Shown here piece by piece: positions 41,311 to 55,475 of a stretch of DNA of 64,000 bases; position 1 is the stretch's first letter; each line of letters starts with the position of its first letter. Under the pieces are notes generated by a model, which was not told the origin of the DNA, made no database searches, and worked only from the letters and a program-made list of their open reading frames with translations. A program made the position numbers and the translations under genes. Source of the stretch: Osmia lignaria lignaria (lineage: Eukaryota > Arthropoda > Insecta > Hymenoptera > Megachilidae); the NCBI RefSeq assembly GCF_051020975.1, contig NW_027478160.1:6346001-6410000 (forward strand), written 5' to 3'.

Positions 41311-43564
41311 ATCAGATGCGTAGTTCTCGAGATATATCAAGATATTTAAAAGCTTCGAAGCTGCACCAACATAATAGAGGTACAGAAACACCGTGGCCCC
41401 TTTCTTTGAGATAACTCTGCACTATTGCGAGCTGCAAATGCCACTTCCAGCTTAGCTGTGCAGAAGAAGAACAACAAGAAGAAGAAATATCTCTAAATAT
41501 GTCCGTCAGGCCCCTTCCCTTGAGATAAATCTGCAAATATCTCGGAAACGAAGCGAGCTATGGCAAAATGTTAAGAGACCTTATTTGTAGAGAATTAAGT
41601 TTCCTACTTTTTATGTTCTATGATATTTTTTGATCAGATGCGTAGTTCTCGAGATATATCAAGATATTTAAAAGCTTCGAAGCTGCACCAACATAATAGA
41701 GATACAGAAACACCGTGGCCCCTTTCTTTGAGATAACTCTGCACTATTGCGAGCTGCAAATGCCACTTCCAGCTTAGCTGTGCAGAAGAAGAACAACAAG
41801 AAGAAGAAATATCGCGAAATATGTCCATCAGGACCCTTCCCTTGAGATAAATCTGCAAATATCTCGGAAACGAAGCGAGCTATGGCAAAATGTTAAGAGA
41901 CCTTTTTTGTAGAGAATTATGTTTCCTACAATTTATGTTCTATGATATTTTTTGATCAGATGCGTAGTTCTCGAGATATATCAAGATATTTAAAAGCTTC
42001 GAAGCTGCACGAACATAATAGAGGTACAGAAACACCGTGGCCCCTTTCTTTGAGATAACTCTGCACTATTGCGAGCTGCAAATGCCACTTCCAGTTTAGC
42101 TGTGCAGAAGAAGAACAACAAGAAGAAGAAATATCTCGAAATATGTCCGTCAGGACCCTTCCCTTGAGATAAATCTGCAAATATCTCGGAAACGAAGCGA
42201 GCTATGGCAAAACGTTAAGAGACCTTTTTTGTAGAGGATAATGTTTCCTACAATTTATGTTCTATGATATTTTTTGATCAGATGCGTAGTTCTCGAGATA
42301 TATCAAGATATTTAAAAGCTTCGAAGCTGCACGAACATAATAGAGGTACAGAAACACGGTGGCCCGTTTCTTTGAGATAACTCTGCACTATTGCGAGCTG
42401 CAAATGCCACTTCCAGCTTAGCTGTGCAGAAGAAGAACAACAAGAAGAAGAAATATTTCGAAATATGTCCGTCAGGCCCCTTCCCTTGAGATAAATCTGC
42501 AAATATCTCGGAAACGAAGCGAGCTATGGCAAAACGTTAAGGGACCTTATTTGTAGAGAATTAAGTTTCCTACTTTTTATGTTCTATGATATTTTTTGAT
42601 CAGATGCGTAGTTCTCGAGATATATCAAGATATTTAAAAGCTTCGAAGCTGCACCAACATAATAGAGGTACAGAAACACCGTGGCCCCTTTCTTTGAGAT
42701 AACTCTGCACTATTGCGAGCTGCAAATGCCACTTCCAGCTTAGCTGTGCAGAAGAAGAACAACAAGAAGAAGAAATATCTCTAAATATGTCCGTCAGGCC
42801 CCTTCCCTTGAGATAAATCTGCAAATATCTCGGAAACGAAGCGAGCTATGGCAAAATGTTAAGAGACCTTATTTGTAGAGAATTAAGTTTCCTACTTTTT
42901 ATGTTCTATGATATTTTTTGATCAGATGCGTAGTTCTCGAGATATATCAAGATATTTAAAAGCTTCGAAGCTGCACCAACATAATAGAGATACAGAAACA
43001 CCGTGGCCCCTTTCTTTGAGATAACTCTGCACTATTGCGAGCTGCAAATGCCACTTCCAGCTTAGCTGTGCAGAAGAAGAACAACAAGAAGAAGAAATAT
43101 CGCGAAATATGTCCATCAGGACCCTTCCCTTGAGATAAATCTGCAAATATCTCGGAAACGAAGCGAGCTATGGCAAAATGTTAAGAGACCTTTTTTGTAG
43201 AGAATTATGTTTCCTACAATTTATGTTCTATGATATTTTTTGATCAGAAGCGTAGATTTCGAGATATATCGAGATATTTAAAAGTTGCGAAGCCGCACCA
43301 ACATAATAGAGATACAAAAACACCGTGGCCCCTTTCTTTGGGATAACTCTGCACTATTGCGAGCTAGAAATGCCACTTCCAGTTTAGCTGTGCAGAAGAA
43401 GAACAACAAGAAGAAGAAATATCTCGAAATATGTCCGTCAGGACCCTTCCCTTGAGATAAATCTGCAAATATCTCGGAAACGAAGAGAGCTATGGCAAAA
43501 TGTTAAGAGACCTTTTTTGTAGAGAATTAAGTTTCCTACTTTTTATGTTCTATGATATTTTTTG
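39057..43564. repeat. 7-unit (2,254-bp) tandem higher-order repeat, two copies
   Basis: Units 39057-41310 and 41311-43564 match in order: two class C units, a 'gcacgaacat' class C unit with 'cagtttagc', a unit with 'acacggtggcccg' (40100 and 42354), two class C units with 'atctctaaat' and 'atcgcgaaat', and a 'tttgggataac' unit. The first copy is also the right part of the 15-spaced segment, so this duplication arose after that segment was established or overlaps it. Confidence 0.86.
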
Positions 43565-45174
43565 ATCAGATGCGCAGTTCTCGAGATATATCAAGATATT
43601 TAAAAGTTCCGAAGCCGCACCAACATAATAGAGATACAGAAACACCGTGGCCCCTTTCTTTGAGATAACTCTGCACTATTGCGAGCTGCAAATGCCACTT
43701 CCAGCTTAGCTGTGCAGAAGAAGAACAACAAGAAGAAGAAACATCTCGAAATATGTCCGTTAGGCCCCTTCCCTTGAGATAAATCTGCAAATATCTCGGA
43801 AACGAAGCGAGCTATGGCAAAATGTTAAGAGACCTTTTTTGTAGAGAATTAAGTTTCCTACTTTTTATGTTCTATGATATTTTTTGATCAGATGCGCAGT
43901 TCTCGAGATATATCAAGATATTTAAAAGTTCCGAAGCCGCACCAACATAATAGAGATACAGAAACACCGTGGCCCCTTTCTTTGAGATAACTCTGCACTA
44001 TTGCGAGCTGCAAATGCCACTTCCAGCTTAGCTGTGCAGAGGAAGAACAACAAGAAGAAGAAATATCTCGAAATATGTCCGTCAGGCCCCTTCCCTTGAG
44101 ATAAATCTGCAAATATCTCGGAAACGAAGCGAGCTATGGCAAAATGTTAAGAGACCTTTTTTGTAGAGAATTATGTTTCCTACAATTTATGTTCTATGAT
44201 ATTTTTTGATCAGAAGCGTAGATTTCGAGATATATCGAGATATTTAAAAGTTGCGAAGCCGCACCAACATAATAGAGATACAAAAACACCGTGGCCCCTT
44301 TCTTTGGGATAACTCTGCACTATTGCGAGCTAGAAATGCCACTTCCAGTTTAGCTGTGCAGAAGAAGAACAACAAGAAGAAGAAATATCTCGAAATATGT
44401 CCGTCAGGACCCTTCCCTTGAGATAAATCTGCAAATATCTCGGAAACGAAGAGAGCTATGGCAAAATGTTAAGAGACCTTTTTTGTAGAGAATTAAGTTT
44501 CCTACTTTTTATGTTCTATGATATTTTTTGATCAGATGCGCAGTTCTCGAGATATATCAAGATATTTAAAAGTTCCGAAGCCGCACCAACATAATAGAGA
44601 TACAGAAACACCGTGGCCCCTTTCTTTGAGATAACTCTGCACTATTGCGAGCTGCAAATGCCACTTCCAGCTTAGCTGTGCAGAAGAAGAACAACAAGAA
44701 GAAGAAACATCTCGAAATATGTCCGTTAGGCCCCTTCCCTTGAGATAAATCTGCAAATATCTCGGAAACGAAGCGAGCTATGGCAAAATGTTAAGAGACC
44801 TTTTTTGTAGAGAATTAAGTTTCCTACTTTTTATGTTCTATGATATTTTTTGATCAGATGCGCAGTTCTCGAGATATATCAAGATATTTAAAAGTTCCGA
44901 AGCCGCACCAACATAATAGAGATACAGAAACACCGTGGCCCCTTTCTTTGAGATAACTCTGCACTATTGCGAGCTGCAAATGCCACTTCCAGCTTAGCTG
45001 TGCAGAGGAAGAACAACAAGAAGAAGAAATATCTCGAAATATGTCCGTCAGGCCCCTTCCCTTGAGATAAATCTGCAAATATCTCGGAAACCAAGCGAGC
45101 TATGGCAAAATGTTAAGAGACCTTTTTTGTAGAGAATTAAGTTTCCTACTTTTTATGTTGTATGATATTTTTTG
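43243..45174. repeat. 3-unit (966-bp) tandem duplication
   Basis: Copies lie at 43243-44208 and 44209-45174. Markers are 'gatacaaaaacacc' (43311 and 44277), 'gaagaaacatctcg' with 'gtccgttagg', and a unit with 'gatgcgcagttctc' and 'gaggaagaac'. The two copies look virtually identical apart from a change near 45091 ('gaaaccaagcg'), implying a recent event. Confidence 0.85.
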
Positions 45175-48100
45175 ATCAGATGCGTAGTTCTCGAGATATA
45201 TCAAGATATTTAAAAGTTCCGAAGCCGCACTAACATAATAGAGATACAGAAACACCGTGGCCCCTCTCTTTGAGATAACTCTGCACTATTGCGAGCTGCA
45301 AATGCCACTTCCAGCTTAGCTGTGCAGAGGAAGAACAACAAGAAGAAGAAATATCTCGAAATATGTCCGTCAGGCCCCTTCCCTTGAGATAAATCTGCAA
45401 ATATCTCGGAAACGAAGCGAGCTATGGCAAAACGTTAAGAGACCTTTTTTGTAGAGAATTATGTTTCCTACAATTTATGTTCTATGATATTTTTTGATCA
45501 GATGCGTAGTTCTCGAGATATATCAAGATATTTAAAAGCTTCGAAGCTGCACGAACATAATAGAGGTACAGAAACACCGTGGCCCCTTTCTTTGAGATAA
45601 CTCTGCGCTATTGCGAGCTGCAAATGCCACTTCCAGTTTAGCTGTGCAGAAGAAGAACAACAAGAAGAAGAAATATCTCGAAATATGTCCGTCAGGACCC
45701 TTCCCTTGAGATAAATCTGCAAATATCTCGGAAACGAAGCGAGCTATGGCAAAACGTTAAGAGACCTTTTTTGTAGAGGATTATGTTTCCTACAATTTAT
45801 GTTCTATGATATTTTTTGATCAGATGCGTAGTTCTCGAGATATATCAAGATATTTAAAAGCTTCGAAGCTGCACGAACATAATAGAGGTACAGAAACACC
45901 GTGGCCCGTTTCTTTGAGATAACTCTGCACTATTGCGAGCTGCAAATGCCACTTCCAGCTTAGCTGTGCAGAAGAAGAACAACAAGAAGAAGAAATATTT
46001 CGAAATATGTCCGTCAGGCCCCTTCCCTTGAGATAAATCTGCAAATATCTCGGAAACGAAGCGAGCTATGGCAAAACGTTAAGGGACCTTATTTGTAGAG
46101 AATTAAGTTTCCTACTTTTTATGTTCTATGATATTTTTTGATCAGATGCGTAGTTCTCGAGATATATCAAGATATTTAAAAGCTTCGAAGCTGCACCAAC
46201 ATAATAGAGGTACAGAAACACCGTGGCCCCTTTCTTTGAGATAACTCTGCACTATTGCGAGCTGCAAATGCCACTTCCAGCTTAGCTGTGCAGAAGAAGA
46301 ACAACAAGAAGAAGAAATATCTCTAAATATGTCCGTCAGGCCCCTTCCCTTGAGATAAATCTGCAAATATCTCGGAAACGAAGCGAGCTATGGCAAAATG
46401 TTAAGAGACCTTATTTGTAGAGAATTAAGTTTCCTACTTTTTATGTTCTATGATATTTTTTGATCAGATGCGTAGTTCTCGAGATATATCAAGATATTTA
46501 AAAGCTTCGAAGCTGCACCAACATAATAGAGATACAGAAACACCGTGGCCCCTTTCTTTGAGATAACTCTGCACGATTGCGAGCTGGAAATGCCACTTCC
46601 AGTTTAGCTGTGCAGAAGAAGAACAACAAGAAGAAGAAATATCTCGAAATATGTCCATCAGGACCCTTCCCTTGAGATAAATCTGCAAATATCTCGGAAA
46701 CGAAGCGAGCTATGGCAAAATGTTAAGATACCTTTTTTGTAGAGAATTATGTTTCCTACAATTTATGTTCTATGATATTTTTTGATCAGACGCGTAGTTT
46801 TCGAGATATATCGAGATATTTAAAAGTTGCGAAGCCGCACCAACATAACAGAGATACAGAAACACCGTGGCCCCTTTCTTTGGGATAACTCTGCACTATT
46901 GCGAGCTGGAAATGCCACTTCCAGTTTAGCTGTGCAGAAGAAGAACAACAAGAAGAAGAAATATCTCGAAATATGTCCGTCAGGACCCTTCCCTTGAGAT
47001 AAATCTGCAAATATCTCGGAAACGAAGCGAGCTACGGCAAAACGTTAAGAGACCTTTTTTGTAGAGAATTATGTTTCCTACAATTTATGTTCTATGATAT
47101 TTTTTGATCAGATGCGTAGTTCTCGAGATATATCAAGATATTTAAAAGTTCCGAAGCCGCACCAACATAATAGAGATACAGAAACACCGTGGCCCCTTTC
47201 TTTGAGATAACTCTGCACTATTGTGAGCTGCAAATGCCACTTCCAGCTTAGCTGTGCAGAAGAAGAACAACAAGAAGAAGAAATATCTCGAAATATGTCC
47301 GTCAGGACCCTTCCCTTGAGATAAATCTGCAAATATCTCGGAAACGAAGCGAGCTACGGCAAAACGTTAAGAGACCTTTTTTGTAGAGAATTATGTTTCC
47401 TACAATTTATGTTCCATGATATTTTTTGATCAGATGCGTAGTTCTCGAGATATATCAAGATATTTAAAAGTTCCGAAGCCGCACCAACATAATAGAGATA
47501 GAGAAACACCGTGGCCCCTTTCTTTGAGATAACTCTGCACTATTGCGAGCTGCAAATGCCACTTCCAGCTTAGCTGTGCAGAGGAAGAACAACAAGAAGA
47601 AGAAATATCTCGAAATATGTCCGTCAGGCCCCTTCCCTTGAGATAAATCTGCAAATATCTCGGAAACGAAGCGAGCTATGGCAAAATGTTAAGAGACCTT
47701 TTTTGTAGAGAATTAAGTTTCCTACTTTTTATGTTGTATGATATTTTTTGATCAGATGCGTAGTTCTCGAGATATATCAAGATATTTAAAAGTTCCGAAG
47801 CCGCACTAACATAATAGAGATACAGAAACACCGTGGCCCCTCTCTTTGAGATAACTCTGCACTGTTGCGAGCTGCAAATGCCACTTCCAGCTTAGCTGTG
47901 CAGAGGAAGAACAACAAGAAGAAGAAATATCTCGAAATATGTCCGTCAGGCCCCTTCCCTTGAGATAAATCTGCAAATATCTCGGAAACGAAGCGAGCTA
48001 TGGCAAGACGTTAAGAGACCTTTTTTGTAGAGAATTATGTTTCCTACAATTTATGTTCTATGATATTTTTTGATCAGATGCGTAGTTCTCGAGATATATC

Positions 48101-48394
48101 AAGATATTTAAAAGCTTCGAAGCTGCACGAACATAATAGAGGTACAGAAACACCGTGGCCCCTTTCTTTGAGATAACTCTGCACTATTGCGAGCTGCAAA
48201 TGCCACTTCCAGTTTAGCTGTGCAGAAGAAGAACAACAAGAAGAAGAAATATCTCGAAATATGTCCGTCAGGACCCTTCCCTTGAGATAAATCTGCAAAT
48301 ATCTCGGAAACGAAGCGAGCTATGGCAAAACGTTAAGAGACCTTTTTTGTAGAGGATTATGTTTCCTACAATTTATGTTCTATGATATTTTTTG

Positions 48395-49682
48395 ATCAGA
48401 TGCGTAGTTCTCGAGATATATCAAGATATTTAAAAGCTTCGAAGCTGCACGAACATAATAGAGGTACAGAAACACCGTGGCCCGTTTCTTTGAGATAACT
48501 CTGCACTATTGCGAGCTGCAAATGCCACTTCCAGCTTAGCTGTGCAGAAGAAGAACAACAAGAAGAAGAAATATTTCGAAATATGTCCGTCAGGCCCCTT
48601 CCCTTGAGATAAATCTGCAAATATCTCGGAAACGAAGCGAGCTATGGCAAAACGTTAAGAGACCTTATTTGTAGAGAATTAAGTTTCCTACTTTTTATGT
48701 TCTATGATATTTTTTGATCAGATGCGTAGTTCTCGAGATATATCAAGATATTTAAAAGCTTCGAAGCTGCACCAACATAATAGAGGTACAGAAACACCGT
48801 GGCCCCTTTCTTTGAGATAACTCTGCACTATTGCGAGCTGCAAATGCCACTTCCAGCTTAGCTGTGCAGAAGAAGAACAACAAGAAGAAGAAATATCTCT
48901 AAATATGTCCGTCAGGCCCCTTCCCTTGAGATAAATCTGCAAATATCTCGGAAACGAAGCGAGCTATGGCAAAATGTTAAGAGACCTTATTTGTAGAGAA
49001 TTAAGTTTCCTACTTTTTATGTTCTATGATATTTTTTGATCAGATGCGTAGTTCTCGAGATATATCAAGATATTTAAAAGCTTCGAAGCTGCACCAACAT
49101 AATAGAGGTACAGAAACACCGTGGCCCGTTTCTTTGAGATAACTCTGCACTATTGCGAGCTGCAAATGCCACTTCCAGCTTAGCTGTGCAGAAGAAGAAC
49201 AACAAGAAGAAGAAATATTTCGAAATATGTCCGTCAGGCCCCTTCCCTTGAGATAAATCTGCAAATATCTCGGAAACGAAGCGAGCTATGGCAAAACGTT
49301 AAGAGACCTTATTTGTAGAGAATTAAGTTTCCTACTTTTTATGTTCTATCATATTTTTTGATCAGATGCGTAGTTCTCGAGATATATCAAGATATTTAAA
49401 AGCTTCGAAGCTGCACCAACATAATCGAGGTACAGAAACACCGTGGCCCCTTTCTTTGAGATAACTCTGCACTATTGCGAGCTGCAAATGCCACTTCCAG
49501 CTTAGCTGTGCAGAAGAAGAACAACAAGAAGAAGAAATATCTCTAAATATGTCCGTCAGGCCCCTTCCCTTGAGATAAATCTGCAAATATCTCGGAAACG
49601 AAGCGAGCTATGGCAAAATGTTAAGAGACCTTATTTGTAGAGAATTAAGTTTCCTACTTTTTATGTTCTATGATATTTTTTG
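48395..49682. repeat. 2-unit (644-bp) tandem duplication
   Basis: The pair of class C units at 48395-49038 ('gcccgtttc' with 'atatttcgaaat', then 'atctctaaat') is repeated at 49039-49682. The second copy differs slightly: its first unit has 'gcaccaacat' in place of 'gcacgaacat', and its second has 'ataatcgagg' and 'ttctatcat'. Confidence 0.78.
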
Positions 49683-50001
49683 ATCAGATGCGTAGTTCTC
49701 GAGATATATCAAGATATTTAAAAGCTTCGAAGCTGCACCAACATAATAGAGATACAGAAACACCGTGGCCCCTTTCTTTGAGATAACTCTGCACGATTGC
49801 GAGCTGGAAATGCCACTTCCAGTTTAGCTGTGCAGAAGAAGAACAAGAAGAAGAAATATCTCGAAATATGTCCATCAGGACCCTTCCCTTGAGATAAATC
49901 TGCAAATATCTCGGAAACGAAGCGAGCTATGGCAAAAGGTTAAGAGACCTTTTTTGTAGAGAATTATGTTTCCTACAATTTATGTTCTATGATATTTTTT
50001 G
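49683..50001. repeat. Length-variant unit, 319 bp (3-bp deletion)
   Basis: This is the only unit with a 3-bp loss. At about 49841-49850 the purine tract reads 'gaacaagaag' where others have 'gaacaacaag', so one CAA/ACA triplet has gone, as expected for slippage in a simple triplet tract. The rest is a class C unit with 'cacgattgcgagctgg' and 'gtccatcagg'. The deletion is not propagated to any other unit in the window. Confidence 0.92.
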
Positions 50002-53000
50002 ATCAGATGCGTAGTTCTCGAGATATATCAAGATATTTAAAAGTTCCGAAGCCGCACCAACATAATAGAGATACAGAAACACCGTGGCCCCTTTCTTTGA
50101 GATAACTCTGCACTATTGTGAGCTGCAAATGCCACTTCCAGCTTAGCTGTGCAGAAGAAGAACAACAAGAAGAAGAAATATCTCGAAATATGTCCGTCAG
50201 GCCCCTTCCCTTGAGATAAATCTGCAAATATCTCGGAAACGAAGCGAGCTATGGCAAAATGTTAAGAGACCTTTTTTGTAGAGAATTAAGTTTCCTACTT
50301 TTTATGTTCTATGATATTATTTGATCAGATGCGTAGTTCTCGAGATATATCAAGATATTTAAAAGTTCCGAAGCCGCGCCAACATAATAGAGATACAGAA
50401 ACACCGTGGCCCCTTTCTTTGAGATAACTCTGCACTATTGCGAGCTGCAAATGCCACTTCCAGCTTAGCTGTGCAGAGGAAGAACAACAAGAAGAAGAAA
50501 TATCTCGAAATATGTCCGTCAGGCCCCTTCCCTTGAGATAAATCTGCAAATATCTCGGAAACGAAGCGAGCTATGGCAAAATGTTTAGAAACCTTTTTTG
50601 TAGAGAATTAAGTTTCCTACTTTTTATGTTCTATGATATTTTTTGATCAGATGCGCAGTTCTCGAGATATATCAAGATATTTAAAAGTTCCGAAGCCGCA
50701 GCAACATAATAGAGATACAGAAACACCGTGGCCACTTTCTTTGAGATAACTCTGCACTATTGCGAGCTGCAAATGCCACTTCCAGCTCAGCTGTGCAGAT
50801 GAAGAACAACAAGAAGAAGAAATATCTCGAAATATGTCCGTCAGGCCCCTTCCCTTGAGATAAATCTGCAAATATCTCGGAAACGAAGAGAGCTATGGCA
50901 AAATGTTAAGAGACCTTTTTTGTAGAGAATTAAGTTTCCTACTTTTTATGTTCTATGATATTTTTTGATCAGATGCGCAGTTCTCGAGATATATCAAGAT
51001 ATTTAAAAGTTCCGAAGCCGCACCAACATAATAGAGATACAGAAACACCGTGGCCCCTTTCTTTGAGATAACTTTCCACTATTGCGAGCTGTAAATGCCA
51101 CTTCCAGCTTAGCTGTGCAGAAGAAGAACAACAAGAAGAAGAAATATCTCGAAATATGTCCGTCAGGACCCTTCCCTTGAGATAAATCTGCAAATATCTC
51201 GGAAACGAAGCGAGCTATGGCAAAATGTTAAGAGACCTTTTTTGTAGAGAATTATGTTTCCTACAATTTATGTTCTATGATATTTTTTGATCAGATGCGT
51301 AGTTCTCGAGATATATCAAGATATTTAAAAGCTTCGACGCTGCACGAACATAATAGAGGTACAGAAACACCGTGGCCCCTTTCTTTGAGATAACTCTGCA
51401 CTATTGCGAGCTGCAAATGCCACTTCCAGCTTAGCTGTGCAGAAGAAGAACAACAAGAAGAAGAAATATTTCGAAATATGTCCGTCAGGCCCCTTCCCTT
51501 GAGATAAATCTGCAAATATCTCGGAAACGAAGCGAGCTATGGCAAAATGTTAAGAGACCTTATTTGTAGAGAATTAAGTTTCCTACTTTTTATGTTCTAT
51601 GATATTTTTTGATCAGATGCGTAGTTCTCGAGATATATCAAGATATTTAAAAGCTTCGAAGCTGCACCAACATAATAGAGGTACAGAAACACCGTGGCCC
51701 CTTTCTTTGAGATAACTCTGCACTATTGCGAGCTGCAAATGCCACTTCCAGCTTAGCTGTGCAGAAGAAGAACAACAAGAAGAAGAAATATCTCTAAATA
51801 TGTCCGTAAGGCCCCTTCCCTTGAGATAAATCTGCAAATATCTCGGAAACGAAGCGAGCTATGGCAAAATGTTGAGAGACCTTTTTTGTAGAGAATTAAG
51901 TTTCCTACTTTTTATGTTCTATGATATTTTTTGATCAGATGCGCAGTTCTCGAGATATATCAAGATATTTAAAAGTTCCGAAGCCGCACCAACATAATAG
52001 AGATACAGAAACACCGTGGCCCCTTTCTTGGAGATAACTCTGCACGATTGCGAGCTGGAAATGCCACTTCCAGTTTAGCTGTGCAGAAGAAGAACAACAA
52101 GAAGAAGAAATATCTCGAAATATGTCCATCAGGACCCTTCCCTTGAGATAAATCTGCAAATATCTCGGAAACGAAGCGAGCTATGGCAAAACGTTAAGAG
52201 ACCTTTTTTGTAGAGAATTATGTTTCCTACAATTTATGTTCTATGATATTTTTTGATCAGATGCGTAGTTCTCGAGATATATCAAGATATTTAAAAGCTT
52301 CGAAGCTGCACGAACATAATAGAGGTACAGAAACACCGTGGCCCGTTTCTTTGAGATAACTCTGCACTATTGCGAGCTGCAAATGCCACTTCCAGCTTAG
52401 CTGTGCAGAAGAAGAACAACAAGAAGAAGAAATATTTCGAAATATGTCCGTCAGGCCCCTTCCCTTGAGATAAATCTGCAAATATCTCGGAAACGAAGCG
52501 AGCTATGGCAAAACGTTAAGAGACCTTATTTGTAGAGAATTAAGTTTCCTACTTTTTATGTTCTATGATATTTTTTGATCAGATGCGTAGTTCTCGAGAT
52601 ATATCAAGATATTTAAAAGCTTCGAAGCTGCACCAACATAATAGAGGTACAGAAACACCGTGGCCCCTTTCTTTGAGATAACTCTGCACTATTGCGAGCT
52701 GCAAATGCCACTTCCAGCTTAGCTGTGCAGAAGAAGAACAACAAGAAGAAGAAATATCTCTAAATATGTCCGTCAGGCCCCTTCCCTTGAGATAAATCTG
52801 CAAATATCTCGGAAACGAAGCGAGCTATGGCAAAATGTTAAGAGACCTTATTTGTAGAGAATTATGTTTCCTACAATTTATGTTCTATGATATTTTTTGA
52901 TCAGAAGCGTAGTTTTCGAGATATATCGAGATATTTAAAAGTTGCGAAGCCGCACCAACATAATAGAGATACAGAAACACCGTGGCCCCTTTCTTTGGGA

Positions 53001-55475
53001 TAACTCTGCACTATTGCGAGCTGGAAATGCCACTTCCAGTTTAGCTGTGCAGAAGAAGAACAACAAGAAGAAGAAATATCTCGAAATATGTCCGTCAGGA
53101 CCCTTCCCTTGAGATAAATCTGCAAATATCTCGGAAACGAAGCGAGCTACGGCAAAACGTTAAGAGACCTTTTTTGTAGAGAATTATGTTTCCTACAATT
53201 TATGTTCTATGATATTTTTTGATCAGATGCGTAGTTCTCGAGATATATCAAGATATTTAAAAGTTCCGAAGCCGCACCAACATAATAGAGATACAGAAAC
53301 ACCGTGGCCCCTTTCTTTGAGATAACTCTGCACTATTGTGAGCTGCAAATGCCACTTCCAGCTTAGCTGTGCAGAAGAAGAACAACAAGAAGAAGAAATA
53401 TCTCGAAATATGTCCGTCAGGCCCCTTCCCTTGAGATAAATCTGCAAATATCTCGGAAACGAAGCGAGCTATGGCAAAATGTTAAGAGACCTTTTTTGTA
53501 GAGAATTAAGTTTCCTACTTTTTATGTTCTATGATATTATTTGATCAGATGCGTAGTTCTCGAGATATATCAAGATATTTAAAAGTTCCGAAGCCGCGCC
53601 AACATAATAGAGATACAGAAACACCGTGGCCCCTTTCTTTGAGATAACTCTGCACTATTGCGAGCTGCAAATGCCACTTCCAGCTTAGCTGTGCAGAGGA
53701 AGAACAACAAGAAGAAGAAATATCTCGAAATATGTCCGTCAGGCCCCTTCCCTTGAGATAAATCTGCAAATATCTCGGAAACGAAGCGAGCTATGGCAAA
53801 ATGTTTAGAGACCTTTTTTGTAGAGAATTAAGTTTCCTACATTTTATGTTCTATGATATTTTTTGATCAGATGCGCAGTTCTCGAGATATATCAAGATAT
53901 TTAAAAGTTCCGAAGCCGCAGCAACATAATAGAGATACAGAAACACCGTGGCCACTTTCTTTGAGATAACTCTGCACTATTGCGAGCTGCAACTGCCACT
54001 TCCAGCTCAGCTGTGCAGAAGAAGAACAACAAGAAGAAGAAATATCTCGAAATATGTCCGTCAGGCCCCTTCCCTTGAGATAAATCTGCAAATATCTCGG
54101 AAACGAAGAGAGCTATGGCAAAATGTTAAGAGACCTTTTTTGTAGAGAATTAAGTTTCCTACTTTTTATGTTCTATGATATTTTTTGATCAGATGCGCAG
54201 TTCTCGAGATATATCAAGATATTTAAAAGTTCCGAAGCCGCACCAACATAATAGAGATACAGAAACACCGTGGCCCCTTTCTTTGAGATAACTTTCCACT
54301 ATTGCGAGCTGTAAATGCCACTTCCAGCTTAGCTGTGCAGAAGAAGAACAACAAGAAGAAGAAATATCTCGAAATATGTCCGTCAGGACCCTTCCCTTGA
54401 GATAAATCTGCAAATATCTCGGAAACGAAGCGAGCTATGGCAAAATGTTAAGAGACCTTTTTTGTAGAGAATTATGTTTCCTACAATTTATGTTCTATGA
54501 TATTTTTTGATCAGATGCGTAGTTCTCGAGATATATCAAGATATTTAAAAGCTTCGAAGCTGCACGAACATAATAGAGGTACAGAAACACCGTGGCCCCT
54601 TTCTTTGAGATAACTCTGCACTATTGCGAGCTGCAAATGCCACTTCCAGCTTAGCTGTGCAGAAGAAGAACAACAAGAAGAAGAAATATTTCGAAATATG
54701 TCCGTCAGGCCCCTTCCCTTGAGATAAATCTGCAAATATCTCGGAAACGAAGCGAGCTATGGCAAAATGTTAAGAGACCTTATTTGTAGAGAATTAAGTT
54801 TCCTACTTTTTATGTTCTATGATATTTTTTGATCAGATGCGTAGTTCTCGAGATATATCAAGATATTTAAAAGCTTCGAAGCTGCACCAACATAATAGAG
54901 GTACAGAAACACCGTGGCCCCTTTCTTTGAGATAACTCTGCACTATTGCGAGCTGCAAATGCCACTTCCAGCTTAGCTGTGCAGAAGAAGAACAACAAGA
55001 AGAAGAAATATCTCTAAATATGTCCGTAAGGCCCCTTCCCTTGAGATAAATCTGCAAATATCTCGGAAACGAAGCGAGCTATGGCAAAATGTTAAGAGAC
55101 CTTTTTTGTAGAGAATTAAGTTTCCTACTTTTTATGTTCTATGATATTTTTTGATCAGATGCGCAGTTCTCGAGATATATCAAGATATTTAAAAGTTCCG
55201 AAGCCGCACCAACATAATAGAGATACAGAAACACCGTGGCCCCTTTCTTGGAGATAACTCTGCACGATTGCGAGCTGGAAATGCCACTTCCAGTTTAGCT
55301 GTGCAGAAGAAGAACAACAAGAAGAAGAAATATCTTGAAATATGTCCATCAGGACCCTTCCCTTGAGATAAATCTGCAAATATCTCGGAAACGAAGCGAG
55401 CTATGGCAAAATGTTAAGAGACATTTTTTGTAGAGAATTATGTTTCCTACAATTTATGTTCTATGATATTTTTTG
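50002..55475. repeat. 7-unit segment repeated at 10-unit (3,220-bp) spacing
   Basis: Units 50002-52255 recur at 53222-55475. Paired markers 3,220 bp apart are 'attgtgagctgc', 'gatattatttgatc' with 'gccgcgccaac', 'ccgcagcaacat' with 'ggccactttc', 'aactttccac' (51070 and 54290), 'atatttcgaaat', 'gtccgtaagg' and 'tcttggagataac'. Three units (52256-53221) separate the copies, including a 'gttgcgaagcc' unit at 52900. Copy-specific changes include 'ttcgacgctgc' in the first and 'aactgccac' in the second. Confidence 0.87.

Larger units (their letters stand above)
33261..49038. repeat. Recurrent 4-unit block at four dispersed positions
   Basis: A tetramer of units occurs at 33261-34548, 38091-39378, 45175-46462 and 47751-49038. 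The order is always a unit with 'atgttgtatg' and 'gcactaacat', a class C unit with 'gcacgaacat' and 'cagtttagc', a class C unit with 'gcccgtttc' and 'atatttcgaaatatg', then a class C unit with 'atctctaaat'. The spacings are 4,830, 7,084 and 2,576 bp (15, 22 and 8 units), so the block behaves as a module copied into different contexts, not as a regular period. Confidence 0.8.

Noticed and set aside
26903..54145. Plus-strand frames of about 65 codons at 26903, 29157 and 53948, and 62- to 84-codon minus-strand variants (for example 3937, 18128, 19708, 44888)
   Set aside because: These appear only where a single substitution removes a stop or makes a start in an otherwise ordinary satellite unit; none is conserved beyond duplicated neighbours.
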